Made by a program: the position numbers and the translations under genes. 64,000 bases of DNA from CBDCWA01 sp965223255 (lineage in GTDB: Bacteria; Pseudomonadota; Alphaproteobacteria; Rhizobiales; Hyphomicrobiaceae), in the NCBI GenBank assembly GCA_965223255.1, contig CBDCWA010000003.1, positions 620,001 through 684,000 on the forward strand, read 5' to 3'. Below, one piece after another: positions 1 to 8,421 of the stretch; within the stretch, counting starts at the first letter, position 1, and every line of letters starts with the position of its first letter. The notes beneath the pieces were generated by a model. The model was not told where the DNA came from. It made no database searches and saw nothing but the letters and a program-made list of their open reading frames with translations.

Positions 1-2
1 AC

Positions 3-278
3 TTCGAAGCAGGTAATTTTGGCAGGAAAGGAGCACTTCAATCGCGGGGATTGACGTTGGGCGGCCCTGACCTGGCTGCCTTCAGCGTCAACTCAATTCA
101 AACTGGAACTGGACTTGACCAAGCCGGCATTGGTAATGCCATGGCAAGCATAGGTGGTACTCAAAAGTCCACTGCTGGAATTGGTGCCGGCGATGGCGAG
201 CATGCCGGAAAGGGTAAATCCGAGGCAGATAAAGATAATTCAGCCGCATCGACAGACAGTGATGACGAAGCTTATTAA
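3..278 (+). CDS. C-terminal part of an unrecognised protein, cut by the left window edge
   Basis: The frame is open from the first complete codon at 3 to the TAA at 276-278, so the start lies outside the window. The 91 visible residues are rich in Gly, Ala, Ser and Asp and end in an acidic tail (DSDDEAY). No catalytic motif or family is recognised. It is followed by a small membrane-protein gene and then by a scrap of RHS core in the same orientation, so it could be the variable C-terminal tip of an RHS-type toxin; that is inference from context. A TTG at 51 could serve as a start, but the reading frame continues upstream of it. Confidence 0.45.
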   Translation, partial: FEAGNFGRKGALQSRGLTLGGPDLAAFSVNSIQTGTGLDQAGIGNAMASIGGTQKSTAGIGAGDGEHAGKGKSEADKDNSAASTDSDDEAY

Positions 279-375
279 AATTATTGAAGTATGGTTGCGA
301 GCGGTAATTGGGAAGTGACCAAATCTATGTTAACATTGAAAATCGTTAAACTTCTTCGGAGGTTTCGGTTTAAGA

Positions 376-747
376 ATGTCTCTACAGCATAGCGTTTTTC
401 AACGAGTCATTGTTTATGGCGACATGTGTCGGCGAGTTGTTGTACTTACTTGGCGAACGTTCGTAATAGTAATACCTATCATCGCTCTTATTGTTATTTT
501 GAACGAGTACGATGAGAATCGACTGTCTGGTTCGGCTCTAATCGAACGAGGCATCGCTGCCGTAGTTGGGGGTTCAATCACATTTTTCATTTTGTGCGGT
601 TTAATAATAGTGCCGATCATATTTCTAAGGGATGCGAGAATTCGGCGAAAATATTTTCAGTCCCGATCTATCAAAGAAGGTCTCATACTAAATGCAGTTG
701 TCATGCGACGTTTAAATCGTAAGATAACACGGAAACATACTAGATAG
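376..747 (+). CDS. Small two-helix membrane protein, possible immunity protein
   Basis: The 123-residue protein has two hydrophobic stretches, about residues 26-43 and 86-105, separated by a short charged loop (NEYDENRLSG), and a strongly basic C-terminus (RRLNRKITRKHTR). This predicts an inner-membrane protein with a cytoplasmic tail. AGGAGGTTT lies about 15 bases before the ATG at 376. The gene is more AT-rich than the T2SS genes nearby. Position directly after a possible toxin tail fits an immunity role against a membrane-acting or translocated toxin, but no family is recognised and that role is inferred only from order. Confidence 0.5.
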   Translation: MSLQHSVFQRVIVYGDMCRRVVVLTWRTFVIVIPIIALIVILNEYDENRLSGSALIERGIAAVVGGSITFFILCGLIIVPIIFLRDARIRRKYFQSRSIKEGLILNAVVMRRLNRKITRKHTR

Positions 748-823
748 CGATTAGATTGAGTTAGCCGCCCAAAACTGTGCCGACGATGATAAAATTGTGG
801 TCTAGCATTGTTTGGAGGATGCG

Positions 824-880
824 ATGGCTAGGAAGCGACATTCAGTTGAAGATGTGCTGAAGATCCTACCCACAATATGA
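824..880 (+). pseudogene. Stub of an IS3-type transposase orfA (first residues only)
   Basis: An ATG at 824 preceded by GGAGGA opens a frame reading MARKRHSVEDVLKIL before stopping at 878-880. This resembles the usual N-terminus of IS3-family OrfA proteins (MA-K-RH--E-I--KL). The reading then runs straight into RHS-derived sequence from about 869. The rest of the insertion sequence is missing. The identification rests on about 15 residues, so it is tentative. Confidence 0.35.
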
Positions 881-985
881 CCTTCAACTCAAAGGCCGGG
901 GCCTATACCTACACGACCCAAGGGCAAGCGCCGTGCGCCCGAATGCGGCAGCTCAGGCAGGCTCTTATTCCGTGACTCATGCAAC
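869..985 (+). pseudogene. Frameshifted scrap of RHS repeat/core sequence
   Basis: The stretch beginning CCCACAATATGACCTTCAAC closely matches the RHS gene at about 17480-17595 and the partial copy at about 21732-21846 (MTFNSK-G-YTY-TQG followed by the AATQAG segment). One base is missing near 931 relative to those copies (GGGCAAGCGCC against GGGTCAGGCGCC), which breaks the frame. Nucleotide similarity fades at about 980, just before the end of gspK. It is a remnant of a former RHS gene or orphan cassette left of the T2SS locus. Confidence 0.8.
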
Positions 986-991
986 CGTACC

Positions 992-1939
992 CTAGGGTTC
1001 CTGACACTGAATTAGCTGGTCATCTGAGTTGCTCATCCGCCGTATTCCGCGCTCAATTTTCCATTCGAGCATTCTGAAGCCAAATTGTGTATCAGATTTC
1101 TTTTGTATGACTGCGCGTCTGGACGCCAGTCGTTTGCCATCTACACGATACAGAATGGTTGCGATTCGATAGGCATTGCCAGCCGTCCGCACTTTTTGAG
1201 GAAACAGAGTCGCAACGCGTAATCGAGTTGCCGCAATGTTACGAGTGCCATCACCGCTTTGTCCTTGCGGATCCAATGCCCGCAACAACGATATCGGCGC
1301 ACGCGAGACATCCGGAAAAGGTTGGCCCGACCAAATAGTCACGAAATGATCGAGCTTGGCAAGGATATCGCTGGTCATTCCAGCGACCTGGTCTAGCTCG
1401 GTGATCGATTCAAATGGTCCGTCTTTTGGGCCATGCAGAAGATCCTTTGTCCGGTAGACGTCTCTTTCCGGTTTGCCGGCTAGTGTCGTCTTGTCTCGAT
1501 CGCGAAAATCGATAATTGCTTCTGCGAGCTTTACTCCGTTGTCCTCCGGCAGGCCAAGACCTTTGAGCAGAGCCACGAGCGTGGGTCTGGAGGCAGCATT
1601 AATATCAATTAGACCACCAACATTGACGATGTCGATTCTTGCTATAAATGGCCCACTTCGACACTTGAAGCCATTAGGCGTAAACTCACTCCAATTGAAT
1701 GCCTTTAGCGTATCTGGTTGATGCACAACAATTGCAGCAAAGTAGCGCGTTAGTCCATCGGCGAGGAGCTGCGCGTTAGCCTGCTCAATCAGCGCTGCGC
1801 GTTCCTGAAGATCTCTGCGCACTGCAACAGTAAACGCGATACTGAGCGCCGAAAGGAGACCAAGGGCCCACAAAACGGTGACAAGCACGAAACCGGTGTT
1901 TTTGACCCTTTGCCTATATGCTCCAGCCGGGCAGCGCAT
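992..1939 (-). CDS. gspK: T2SS minor pseudopilin GspK
   Basis: The 315-residue protein starts with a short basic leader ending in Gly16 followed by FVLVTVLWALGLLSALSIAF, a class III prepilin signal. Position +5 is Thr instead of Glu, which is the hallmark of GspK, the pseudopilin that caps the tip complex. Around residues 105-200 it has the GspK helical domain (LIDINAA, then FRDRD and the ITELDQVAGMT helix-hairpin-helix-like segment). It is the last gene of the minus-strand operon, 3 bases after gspD. In the family GspK forms the tip with GspI and GspJ, which are encoded at 10108-11146. Confidence 0.9.
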   Translation of the reverse strand: MRCPAGAYRQRVKNTGFVLVTVLWALGLLSALSIAFTVAVRRDLQERAALIEQANAQLLADGLTRYFAAIVVHQPDTLKAFNWSEFTPNGFKCRSGPFIARIDIVNVGGLIDINAASRPTLVALLKGLGLPEDNGVKLAEAIIDFRDRDKTTLAGKPERDVYRTKDLLHGPKDGPFESITELDQVAGMTSDILAKLDHFVTIWSGQPFPDVSRAPISLLRALDPQGQSGDGTRNIAATRLRVATLFPQKVRTAGNAYRIATILYRVDGKRLASRRAVIQKKSDTQFGFRMLEWKIERGIRRMSNSDDQLIQCQEP

Positions 1940-1942
1940 GGC

Positions 1943-4135
1943 CTAACGTATCACCCGGTTGAATGTTTTTTCATAGACGTTCTTGCCCGGAGTCTTTGCG
2001 ATAGGGTTCTCCTTCAAGCGCTGTTTGAATTCATCAGTGACAAATTTTGCTTCCACGCGATCGCGCACGACTTGTGGTCTGATAAAGATAACAAGTTCTG
2101 TACGTTCCTTCTTGTCAGACTTATTTCGAAAGGCGCTACCGACAACTGGAATATTACCTAGGAAGGGAACTTGAGTTGTTACGGTGCTCTTGCGATTTTG
2201 TATGAGCCCGCCAAGTGCTAAGGTCTGGCCATCGCTGACGACAACAGTTGTGCGCACCCTACGCTGCTGAATGGTCGGTGAATCGATACCCGATGTCGTG
2301 GTCTCGGCAACACTGCTCACCTCTTGCTCAATCTGCAGGATCACACGGCCACTGGCATTGACCCGCGGGGTTACGGACAGGATGACACCAGTATCTTTGA
2401 GCGTGATCGCATTGATAATCGGTGCATCGGGATTTGTAACGCCCTGCGCTGTCTGCGTCACAATCGGGACTTGGTCACCGATTTGCAGTGTCGCCTTCTT
2501 GTTATCCATCACCATCAAGGATGGTGCGGATACGACATTGACTTTGGTGACACCAGAGACGGCATCAAGTGCAGCTTGCACATTAGAAGCTTGAAAGAAA
2601 TAAGAAAAACCAGGGAACGCTGAGGCGACAGCGCCATTCACGGCGTCGGTGAATGTGATTTGGTGGCGCCGTTTTTCAAGGAACCATTTGAGGCCAAATT
2701 TCAGGTCATCATTTAAACTGACCTCAGCAATCACCGCCTCTAACAATACTTGTGTAGGTAGAACATCTAGGCGTTCAAGAATGCCTCGAATACGCGTGTA
2801 CATCTTTGGCGACGTATAGATAAGCAGAGAATTTTGTCCTGTGTCCGCAACAACGCGCGCACCTCCTGCGGTGATGGCACGCGGCTTTCCAGTCTGTGCC
2901 CCCACAATTGGTGACTGGGCCGAATTGTTTGTCGGCGTGGAAGGCGTGAAGGGTGTCAACGATCGCCCACCAAACCGTCGCGACGTTGTGGTCTCTTGGG
3001 TAAAACGAGGCGCAACAATTTGAGACGGTTGCGGTGTGCGTGTTGTTCTAGCATCTGTCCGAAGCACGCCTTCCAGCAATGTAGCAAGTTCAGCCGCAGA
3101 CCGGTTATGCACCTTATAGACGAATAGGCGCACTTCATTTTGATGTGCGAGGCGATCAAGTCTGGCAACCCATGTCTTGGCTTTGTCGAGATAGGCGGGG
3201 TTGGAGGTCACGATCAGGACAGACCCAAGACGTCTGTTGGGTATGAAACGCACGACGCCCTTGAGTGGACCGCCCTTATGAGTGCCAAACAGCGCCTTAA
3301 GTTCCTTCGCGATCTTTTCAGGATCTGATGCCTTGAGTGGGATTAACCCAAATGACATCCCCTTCATCCAATCGACATCGAACATATCAATGAGACGTGT
3401 TAGGTGTTGCAGCTCACTTGCCGTCCCAGAGATCATGATTATGTTGCGCGTATTGTCTGAATCGACAACCGCACCCTTGCTTGCGACAGCCTCGATTAGT
3501 CTCTTGGCTTCGCTTGCCGAGATATAACGCAGTGGCAAGACAAGCGTCTGCAGACCCAATTGGTTCTTTCGGATGCCCCGTGTGACAACGGTGCTATGGC
3601 GCGCTGTGCTGGCAGAAATTCGATAGGAGCCACCAGATTGAACAATCGTAGCGCCCTTGGCGCGCAAAGCATTTTCAAAGGCCATGACGATTGCCGCTTT
3701 GGGAATTGGTCTAGACGTCTGAAGTGTTATGCGACCGCGAATCTTTGGGTCAACGGAGTAATTCACCTTTAACAAATCACCAAGTACAGCTTTGGCAGCT
3801 TGTGTGATTGAAACGTTCACAAGGTTCAAGCGAACCCCATCTTTGCCGGCATGAGTTTTCGCTTCAACAACAACCTTCGGTGAGCCGAGAAATTCTCCCG
3901 TACCCTTGACTAGAGTTCTGCGTACGGGCGGTGAGCGACTATTTCTAAAGTTTGCGAGTAAGGAATTCTGACGGTGAACCAGTCTTGCGCCGGTTGCTCG
4001 TTTTTTTGGCTTGCTCGCTGAGAGCGGAAGTGGGTTCCGCAAACCTTGGCCGAGATTTGTAGCCGAACATCCCTGCAACGCAGAAGCAAGTATGACTACG
4101 AGTGGGAGAATCTTACGCCGTACCATGTCCGCCAC
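1943..4135 (-). CDS. gspD: T2SS outer-membrane secretin GspD
   Basis: At 730 residues this has the usual GspD length. The N-terminus is a lipoprotein-like signal with a Cys at residue 23 in LQGC, although Gln at -2 makes the lipobox atypical. Four periplasmic N-domains follow: N0 near 90-160 (VKVNYSVDPKIRGRITL), N1 near 190-260 (LPLRYISASEAKRLIEAV), N2, and N3 with a Ser/Thr/Pro/Gln-rich insertion near 350-400. The C-terminal secretin domain carries VPFLGNIPVVGSAFR and TELVIFIRPQVV, typical of the beta-barrel gate. It forms the outer-membrane channel and lies between the gspC-like gene and gspK. MVRRK at residue 4 is an alternative start. Confidence 0.96.
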   Translation of the reverse strand: MADMVRRKILPLVVILASALQGCSATNLGQGLRNPLPLSASKPKKRATGARLVHRQNSLLANFRNSRSPPVRRTLVKGTGEFLGSPKVVVEAKTHAGKDGVRLNLVNVSITQAAKAVLGDLLKVNYSVDPKIRGRITLQTSRPIPKAAIVMAFENALRAKGATIVQSGGSYRISASTARHSTVVTRGIRKNQLGLQTLVLPLRYISASEAKRLIEAVASKGAVVDSDNTRNIIMISGTASELQHLTRLIDMFDVDWMKGMSFGLIPLKASDPEKIAKELKALFGTHKGGPLKGVVRFIPNRRLGSVLIVTSNPAYLDKAKTWVARLDRLAHQNEVRLFVYKVHNRSAAELATLLEGVLRTDARTTRTPQPSQIVAPRFTQETTTSRRFGGRSLTPFTPSTPTNNSAQSPIVGAQTGKPRAITAGGARVVADTGQNSLLIYTSPKMYTRIRGILERLDVLPTQVLLEAVIAEVSLNDDLKFGLKWFLEKRRHQITFTDAVNGAVASAFPGFSYFFQASNVQAALDAVSGVTKVNVVSAPSLMVMDNKKATLQIGDQVPIVTQTAQGVTNPDAPIINAITLKDTGVILSVTPRVNASGRVILQIEQEVSSVAETTTSGIDSPTIQQRRVRTTVVVSDGQTLALGGLIQNRKSTVTTQVPFLGNIPVVGSAFRNKSDKKERTELVIFIRPQVVRDRVEAKFVTDEFKQRLKENPIAKTPGKNVYEKTFNRVIR

Positions 4136-4201
4136 ATCCTCTTTTTACTGTTACTCAGTATAAAACCATAAAGGTTGGTTAACGTGGCAGAGAGGTATAC
4201 G

Positions 4202-4741
4202 TCAATTGTTCTGGGCCCTGGGATAGAGCGAATATTCGATGCGGCGAGCGCCTAATACAACAGTGATGCTATTGGTTTTGATCGAGATTATCCGCCAGCC
4301 GCCTATGGACTGGCCAACTTTGAACCATGCTTTTTTTCCCGAACGGTCTTCGAGCAATGTTCTGCGCTCCCTTTCAGTGATCAGAAGGCCCAGCACCTTT
4401 AAGTCAGGCGGCGGCGTTGCAAATGATCGAGGTCGCTTCGATATAGAACGCTGCGGTCGTTTTGGCTTTGGAGGTTGGGTCAGAGGTGGTGGGCGCCGCC
4501 CTTTGTAAAACACCGGCTGTGAAATCGTGGTTTTGTAATATTTGAGCGGCTTGATCCTATGTGTGCCGGATATAACTGGCGGAGTATCTCGCGGAGTCTT
4601 GGAAAGTTCTGTTGCAACCGACATTTTTAACAGGTTGGTTGGTCCTGTCCAAATGAGATAGGCGAGCCCACAGATCAAGCATATCAAGTTAAGTTGTAAA
4701 ATGACGATGATCGCGAGGCGCCGCATGTTACTGCTCCGCAC
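4202..4741 (-). CDS. gspC: GspC-like inner-membrane protein with HR domain
   Basis: The protein is 179 residues with one N-terminal helix (about 8-30), a Pro/Arg-rich linker (PPPLTQPPKPKRPQR) and a C-terminal domain at about 110-170 reading LKVLGLLITERERRTLLED, then WFKVGQSIGGWRI. This matches the homology region (HR) of GspC, which contacts the N0 domain of GspD. There is no PDZ domain, so it is a short version of GspC, or a PilP-like equivalent. Its start overlaps the gspM end by 14 bases, indicating translational coupling. The assignment rests on the HR-like pattern and on its place before gspD. Confidence 0.75.
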   Translation of the reverse strand: MRSSNMRRLAIIVILQLNLICLICGLAYLIWTGPTNLLKMSVATELSKTPRDTPPVISGTHRIKPLKYYKTTISQPVFYKGRRPPPLTQPPKPKRPQRSISKRPRSFATPPPDLKVLGLLITERERRTLLEDRSGKKAWFKVGQSIGGWRIISIKTNSITVVLGARRIEYSLYPRAQNN

Positions 4742-5318
4742 GATTGACTGGTTGTGCGCCGGGCCAAATCGCCGAGCGTATGTCTAGATCGACGACTAAG
4801 TAGTCTTGCGCTTGAGGACCGTATTGGCGGCCTCTTCGAAGTGGACCAATTGGACGCATATTGAGTCGATCTACGATGAGGAATGGTCTTTTCGATTCAA
4901 CTTCATGAATGATCTTGAGAACATTCCGCAGCCGCCCTGTGAATCGAATTTTGAGCGCGACATATCGCAGGCCGTTGTTAGCTGGGCGGCTCAAAGGTAG
5001 TACGCTGTCTAAACGTGTTTGGTGCGCTTGTAAGATAGTGCGAATAAGTAGCTGCAGTTGTGCTTGACCACGTGCTTGGTTAGTAACATTCAAGAAGTCG
5101 CCCTTATAATGATCGAAGGAGTGAGTCGTTCTGTTTCCAGCATCACGCCCAGCGATCTTAAGTCTCGCAAGCAAGTACGTATTCTTCTCAATCGACGTCG
5201 CATTCGATCGATACCAGTTCAAAATTGGCGTAATAGTAACGAACCATATCGCCGCTGACGATACCACCAGTGCCGCAATTCCGATGAGTTGATTAATGTA
5301 CTTACTTCTTATCAGCAT
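4728..5318 (-). CDS. gspM: GspM-like T2SS inner-membrane assembly protein
   Basis: The 196-residue protein has one N-terminal transmembrane helix (about 11-31, IGIAALVVSSAAIWFVTI) followed by a coiled segment and a ferredoxin-like periplasmic domain (LRYVALKIRFTGRLRNVLKIIHEVESKRPFLIVDRL cut at several conserved hydrophobic positions). This is the architecture of the GspM/GspMb and PilO family, which pairs with GspL. The gene overlaps gspL by 17 bases upstream and the gspC-like gene by 14 bases downstream. GspM sequences diverge strongly, so the call relies on architecture plus operon position. Confidence 0.8.
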   Translation of the reverse strand: MLIRSKYINQLIGIAALVVSSAAIWFVTITPILNWYRSNATSIEKNTYLLARLKIAGRDAGNRTTHSFDHYKGDFLNVTNQARGQAQLQLLIRTILQAHQTRLDSVLPLSRPANNGLRYVALKIRFTGRLRNVLKIIHEVESKRPFLIVDRLNMRPIGPLRRGRQYGPQAQDYLVVDLDIRSAIWPGAQPVNRAEQ

Positions 5319-6486
5319 TTGCAGGAGCCGCCTTGGAATGCATTGCGTTTTTTATTGCTGATATGCGTGGCGCTAAAGTGAGCTCAATTTGAAATCGATC
5401 TGCTTCTTGAACGGCGTCGCGTACAACACCTGAGCGAAAACGAGCAGCCGAAAACATCTTTGAATCTGCGAATAGGCTGATAAGCTTTTCAGAAGCAGGG
5501 GAGAATCCATCGATCATGACCCGCCTTTTTTCATAGTTGAGGCTAGAGAGCCATGCGTCGGGCGGCAGTAGTCGAGTTATCTCGTGCCAAACCTCAGTTG
5601 ATGTATAGTGGGACACTTTATACAGTCGGAATCGACTTATCCTGTCTTTAATGGACTTTTTCGAAGCACGTTTTTTCTGCTGGGCAATGGCAGCTTTGCG
5701 CGCCACAGATATGTCGTGGTCCAGGCTCTTTAATATTCGGTTTTGTTGCCAAATTGCCGTGCCTGCCGTCGCTAGGATCATCAGAAAGGCGACGCCAGCA
5801 AGACCTGCAGTGATACTGTTCAAGTATCCAATAGTTGGCAATCTCACCTGTTCGGGGCAGGCTGGAACCGCAATTTCAATTGGTTCAACTGTGTCGTCTG
5901 GGCGGCAATAAATCCGCGAGACCTGGCTCTTGTGACTGGCAAACACTTTCTGAATCGGTGTGATAGATTCCCTTTTCAGGACAACCTGACAAACGGACAA
6001 GAGATTATCTTCGCCTGTCAGATTGTGATCAGATACTGTGGCATGACCAAGCAAAACATCGTCAGACTTGAATGGACTGAGGCGCTGCAAATCAAGTGAC
6101 AATATATCCTTGATCCTGTTGCGAGCTTGACGAGGAACTTTGCGATATCTGACAAGACAGAGGCTGGGTGACACATCTATAGCAAGCGTTGTCAACGGAC
6201 CAGAGCCCTGCCATGCCGCCATCAAATGTTTGTATGCCTGATCCGACGTGATGTCATTCTCAATGACAATTTCTTCTGGATTGGAAAACGGTCTGAGGCG
6301 CCTGCGAACAATGCTGTAACGATGCTTGTCGTACAACCTGCAAATGAGCTCATCGGAAGATGCTGAGAACAACCACCTCAGCGGATGCGGGACAAAAGGA
6401 CCAAGAGATCGAAGCATATCCTGCCATAATGGTCTGACACCGTTCCCCGATGCGAGTATGTCTTGGATGGAACCAAACGAGGTCAC
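5302..6486 (-). CDS. gspL: GspL-like T2SS assembly protein with PilN-type C-terminus
   Basis: The protein is 394 residues. The N-terminal cytoplasmic part (about 1-215) contains an actin-like segment typical of GspL/PilM (TTLAIDVSPSLCLVRYRKVP, then DILSLDLQRLSPF). A single helix lies at about 225-247 (ITAGLAGVAFLMILATAG), and the periplasmic part resembles PilN (WHEITRLLPPDAWLSSLNYE, then GFSPASEKLISLF). GspL recruits the ATPase GspE to the membrane and binds GspM. It is the first gene of the minus-strand operon and diverges from gspE across 174 bases, so one intergenic region could set expression of both halves of the machine. Confidence 0.82.
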   Translation of the reverse strand: MTSFGSIQDILASGNGVRPLWQDMLRSLGPFVPHPLRWLFSASSDELICRLYDKHRYSIVRRRLRPFSNPEEIVIENDITSDQAYKHLMAAWQGSGPLTTLAIDVSPSLCLVRYRKVPRQARNRIKDILSLDLQRLSPFKSDDVLLGHATVSDHNLTGEDNLLSVCQVVLKRESITPIQKVFASHKSQVSRIYCRPDDTVEPIEIAVPACPEQVRLPTIGYLNSITAGLAGVAFLMILATAGTAIWQQNRILKSLDHDISVARKAAIAQQKKRASKKSIKDRISRFRLYKVSHYTSTEVWHEITRLLPPDAWLSSLNYEKRRVMIDGFSPASEKLISLFADSKMFSAARFRSGVVRDAVQEADRFQIELTLAPRISAIKNAMHSKAAPANADKK

Positions 6487-6580
6487 GACAGAACCCCTTG
6501 ACCAATGGAGCTATTACTTGGTGTACTAATCAGAATGATTTGTGCTCATATTTATGATGTTATCAAGGTGGTATTTGGCC

Positions 6581-6632
6581 ATCAAGCGGTACGATTGATC
6601 GCTGCTATCAAGCGGTACGATTGATCGCTGCT
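6581..6632. repeat. Perfect 26-bp tandem duplication between gspL and gspE
   Basis: Positions 6581-6606 and 6607-6632 are identical 26-mers, each beginning ATCAAGCGGTACG and ending GATCGCTGCT. They sit in the only divergent promoter region of the T2SS locus, 28 bases before the gspE start. They could be a duplicated operator or a recent slippage event; function is not shown by the sequence. Confidence 0.9.
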
Positions 6633-6660
6633 AAAGGCCCTACGGAGGGCTCATTTTGAG

Positions 6661-8418
6661 ATGGATGATACGGCACCATCAAAGCAAGGAAAACCCTATG
6701 TCTATGGCGAGAGGGTCGATCGGACAGTCCTGGCCGAGCAATTCCTGCAATATTTGATCAGTCAAAATGCAATCGAGCCACACGATGCCAACAGAGCCCT
6801 AAAAGCGCATTTGGACACTGGCCAGCCGGTCGACGTTGTGTTGAGCGAACTCGGTTTAATACAGGTCAAAGACTTGGTTGCCGCCCAATCGAGCTTCTGC
6901 CAGCTTGCTGTAACAGAAACAAAAGACATACCCGGCGTTGCTATTCGACCCAATGAGTTTTCAGCGGATTATTTGCTCGCAAATCTAATTCTGCCACTCC
7001 GAGAGACGGCGGCATGTCTTGTGGTCGCCACGGCCCGACCATTTGAATACGATGCGCTTGAGGCACTTTGCTACTACGTCGATAAACCGTTAGAAGTGCG
7101 CATCGCCTTAGCAAGCGACATAACTAGTGCCATTGACAAATTATATCAGCCTCAGGGCGCAGAGACTTCAGGACCGGGCTCTACAGAGGGCGAGTTCGGT
7201 CAGCCAAGCGAAGATGATCTGCAAAGACTTCGTGATAGGGCAAGCGAAGCACCAATTGTACAACTCGTTCACCGTCTGGTGGTAACCGCCGTAGCTGCCA
7301 GAGCCTCCGATATTCACATAGAGCCCTTGGCAAGCAATTTGTGTATTCGGCACCGAATAGATGGCACGCTTCTAGAAGTTGAGCGCTTAGGGCTTGACGT
7401 GCAGTCCAGCATTGTATCCCGTATCAAGATCCTTGCTGGCCTCAACATTGCTGAAAACCGAATGCCGCAAGACGGTCGCGCAAAATTTGTCATTTCGGGT
7501 CGCGAGATAGATGTTCGCGTGTCTACAACCCCTGTCATGCATGGCGAAAGTATCGTGTTGCGACTTCTCGACAAAAAGGCAACCGAAATTTCGATAGAAG
7601 CTTTGGGGTTTGATCAGCAGGCGACAGCCGTACTAGAGCATGCGATCGCCCAACCCAATGGTATTGTTCTTGTTACTGGGCCAACTGGCAGCGGTAAGAC
7701 GACGACACTTTATGCAGCACTACAGCGACTCAATAGCGGCAGTTCCAAAGTCTTTTCGATAGAAGATCCGATCGAATACGAAATCTCCGGCGTCAATCAG
7801 ATCCAAGTCAGGCCAGGCATTGGGCTCAACTTCGCCCATGCAATTCGTTCAATATTGCGCCAAGATCCTGATACGATTATGGTCGGCGAATTGAGAGATA
7901 TCGAAACGGTCAGAGCGGGTATTCAGGCGGCCCTGACCGGTCACCTTGTGCTTTCTACCCTGCACACAAATAATGCCTGCGCAACGGTCACCCGATTGCT
8001 TGAAATGGGCGGTGAAGATTATCTCATTGGATCCACCTTGATCAGCGTGTTCGCGCAACGACTAGTTCGCTGCTTATGCGCGCAATGTACCAAACCATCG
8101 CGCATTACAGAATTAGAACATCGGCTTATCCAGGAGCACGCGCCCGCCCTGTATCAGAAGTTTGCTAATGCCGAGCTTTCGCGTGCAGTGGGCTGCAAGG
8201 CATGCTACGGAACCGGTTATTTCGGGCGGACTTCAATTGTTGAGGCGCTTGCAGTCTCCGAGCGTTTCCGATCGCACATCAAACATGGCGTTCGTGATTT
8301 TGAGCTCCTAAAGTTGGCGCAGGCAGATGGAATGAAAACGCTGGTCGAAATGGGACTCGAAAAAGTCTTGGTGGGAACAACGACAATTGATGAAGTTCTT
8401 CGCGTCTCAAGGTCTTAA
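6661..8418 (+). CDS. gspE: T2SS assembly ATPase GspE
   Basis: The 585-residue protein has an N-terminal GspE/PilB N-domain (about 25-165), then a secretion ATPase core. Visible motifs are the Walker A GPTGSGKTTT (about 340-349), the Asp and His boxes, Walker B DPDTIMVGELRD (about 402-413) and the STLHTNNA His box. Two cysteine pairs, CLCAQC (about 471) and CKAC (about 512), make the zinc-binding module found in T2SS and type IV pilus ATPases. GspE hydrolyses ATP on the cytoplasmic side to drive pseudopilus assembly. It heads the plus-strand operon, 3 bases before gspF. Confidence 0.97.
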   Translation: MDDTAPSKQGKPYVYGERVDRTVLAEQFLQYLISQNAIEPHDANRALKAHLDTGQPVDVVLSELGLIQVKDLVAAQSSFCQLAVTETKDIPGVAIRPNEFSADYLLANLILPLRETAACLVVATARPFEYDALEALCYYVDKPLEVRIALASDITSAIDKLYQPQGAETSGPGSTEGEFGQPSEDDLQRLRDRASEAPIVQLVHRLVVTAVAARASDIHIEPLASNLCIRHRIDGTLLEVERLGLDVQSSIVSRIKILAGLNIAENRMPQDGRAKFVISGREIDVRVSTTPVMHGESIVLRLLDKKATEISIEALGFDQQATAVLEHAIAQPNGIVLVTGPTGSGKTTTLYAALQRLNSGSSKVFSIEDPIEYEISGVNQIQVRPGIGLNFAHAIRSILRQDPDTIMVGELRDIETVRAGIQAALTGHLVLSTLHTNNACATVTRLLEMGGEDYLIGSTLISVFAQRLVRCLCAQCTKPSRITELEHRLIQEHAPALYQKFANAELSRAVGCKACYGTGYFGRTSIVEALAVSERFRSHIKHGVRDFELLKLAQADGMKTLVEMGLEKVLVGTTTIDEVLRVSRS

Positions 8419-8421
8419 GCG

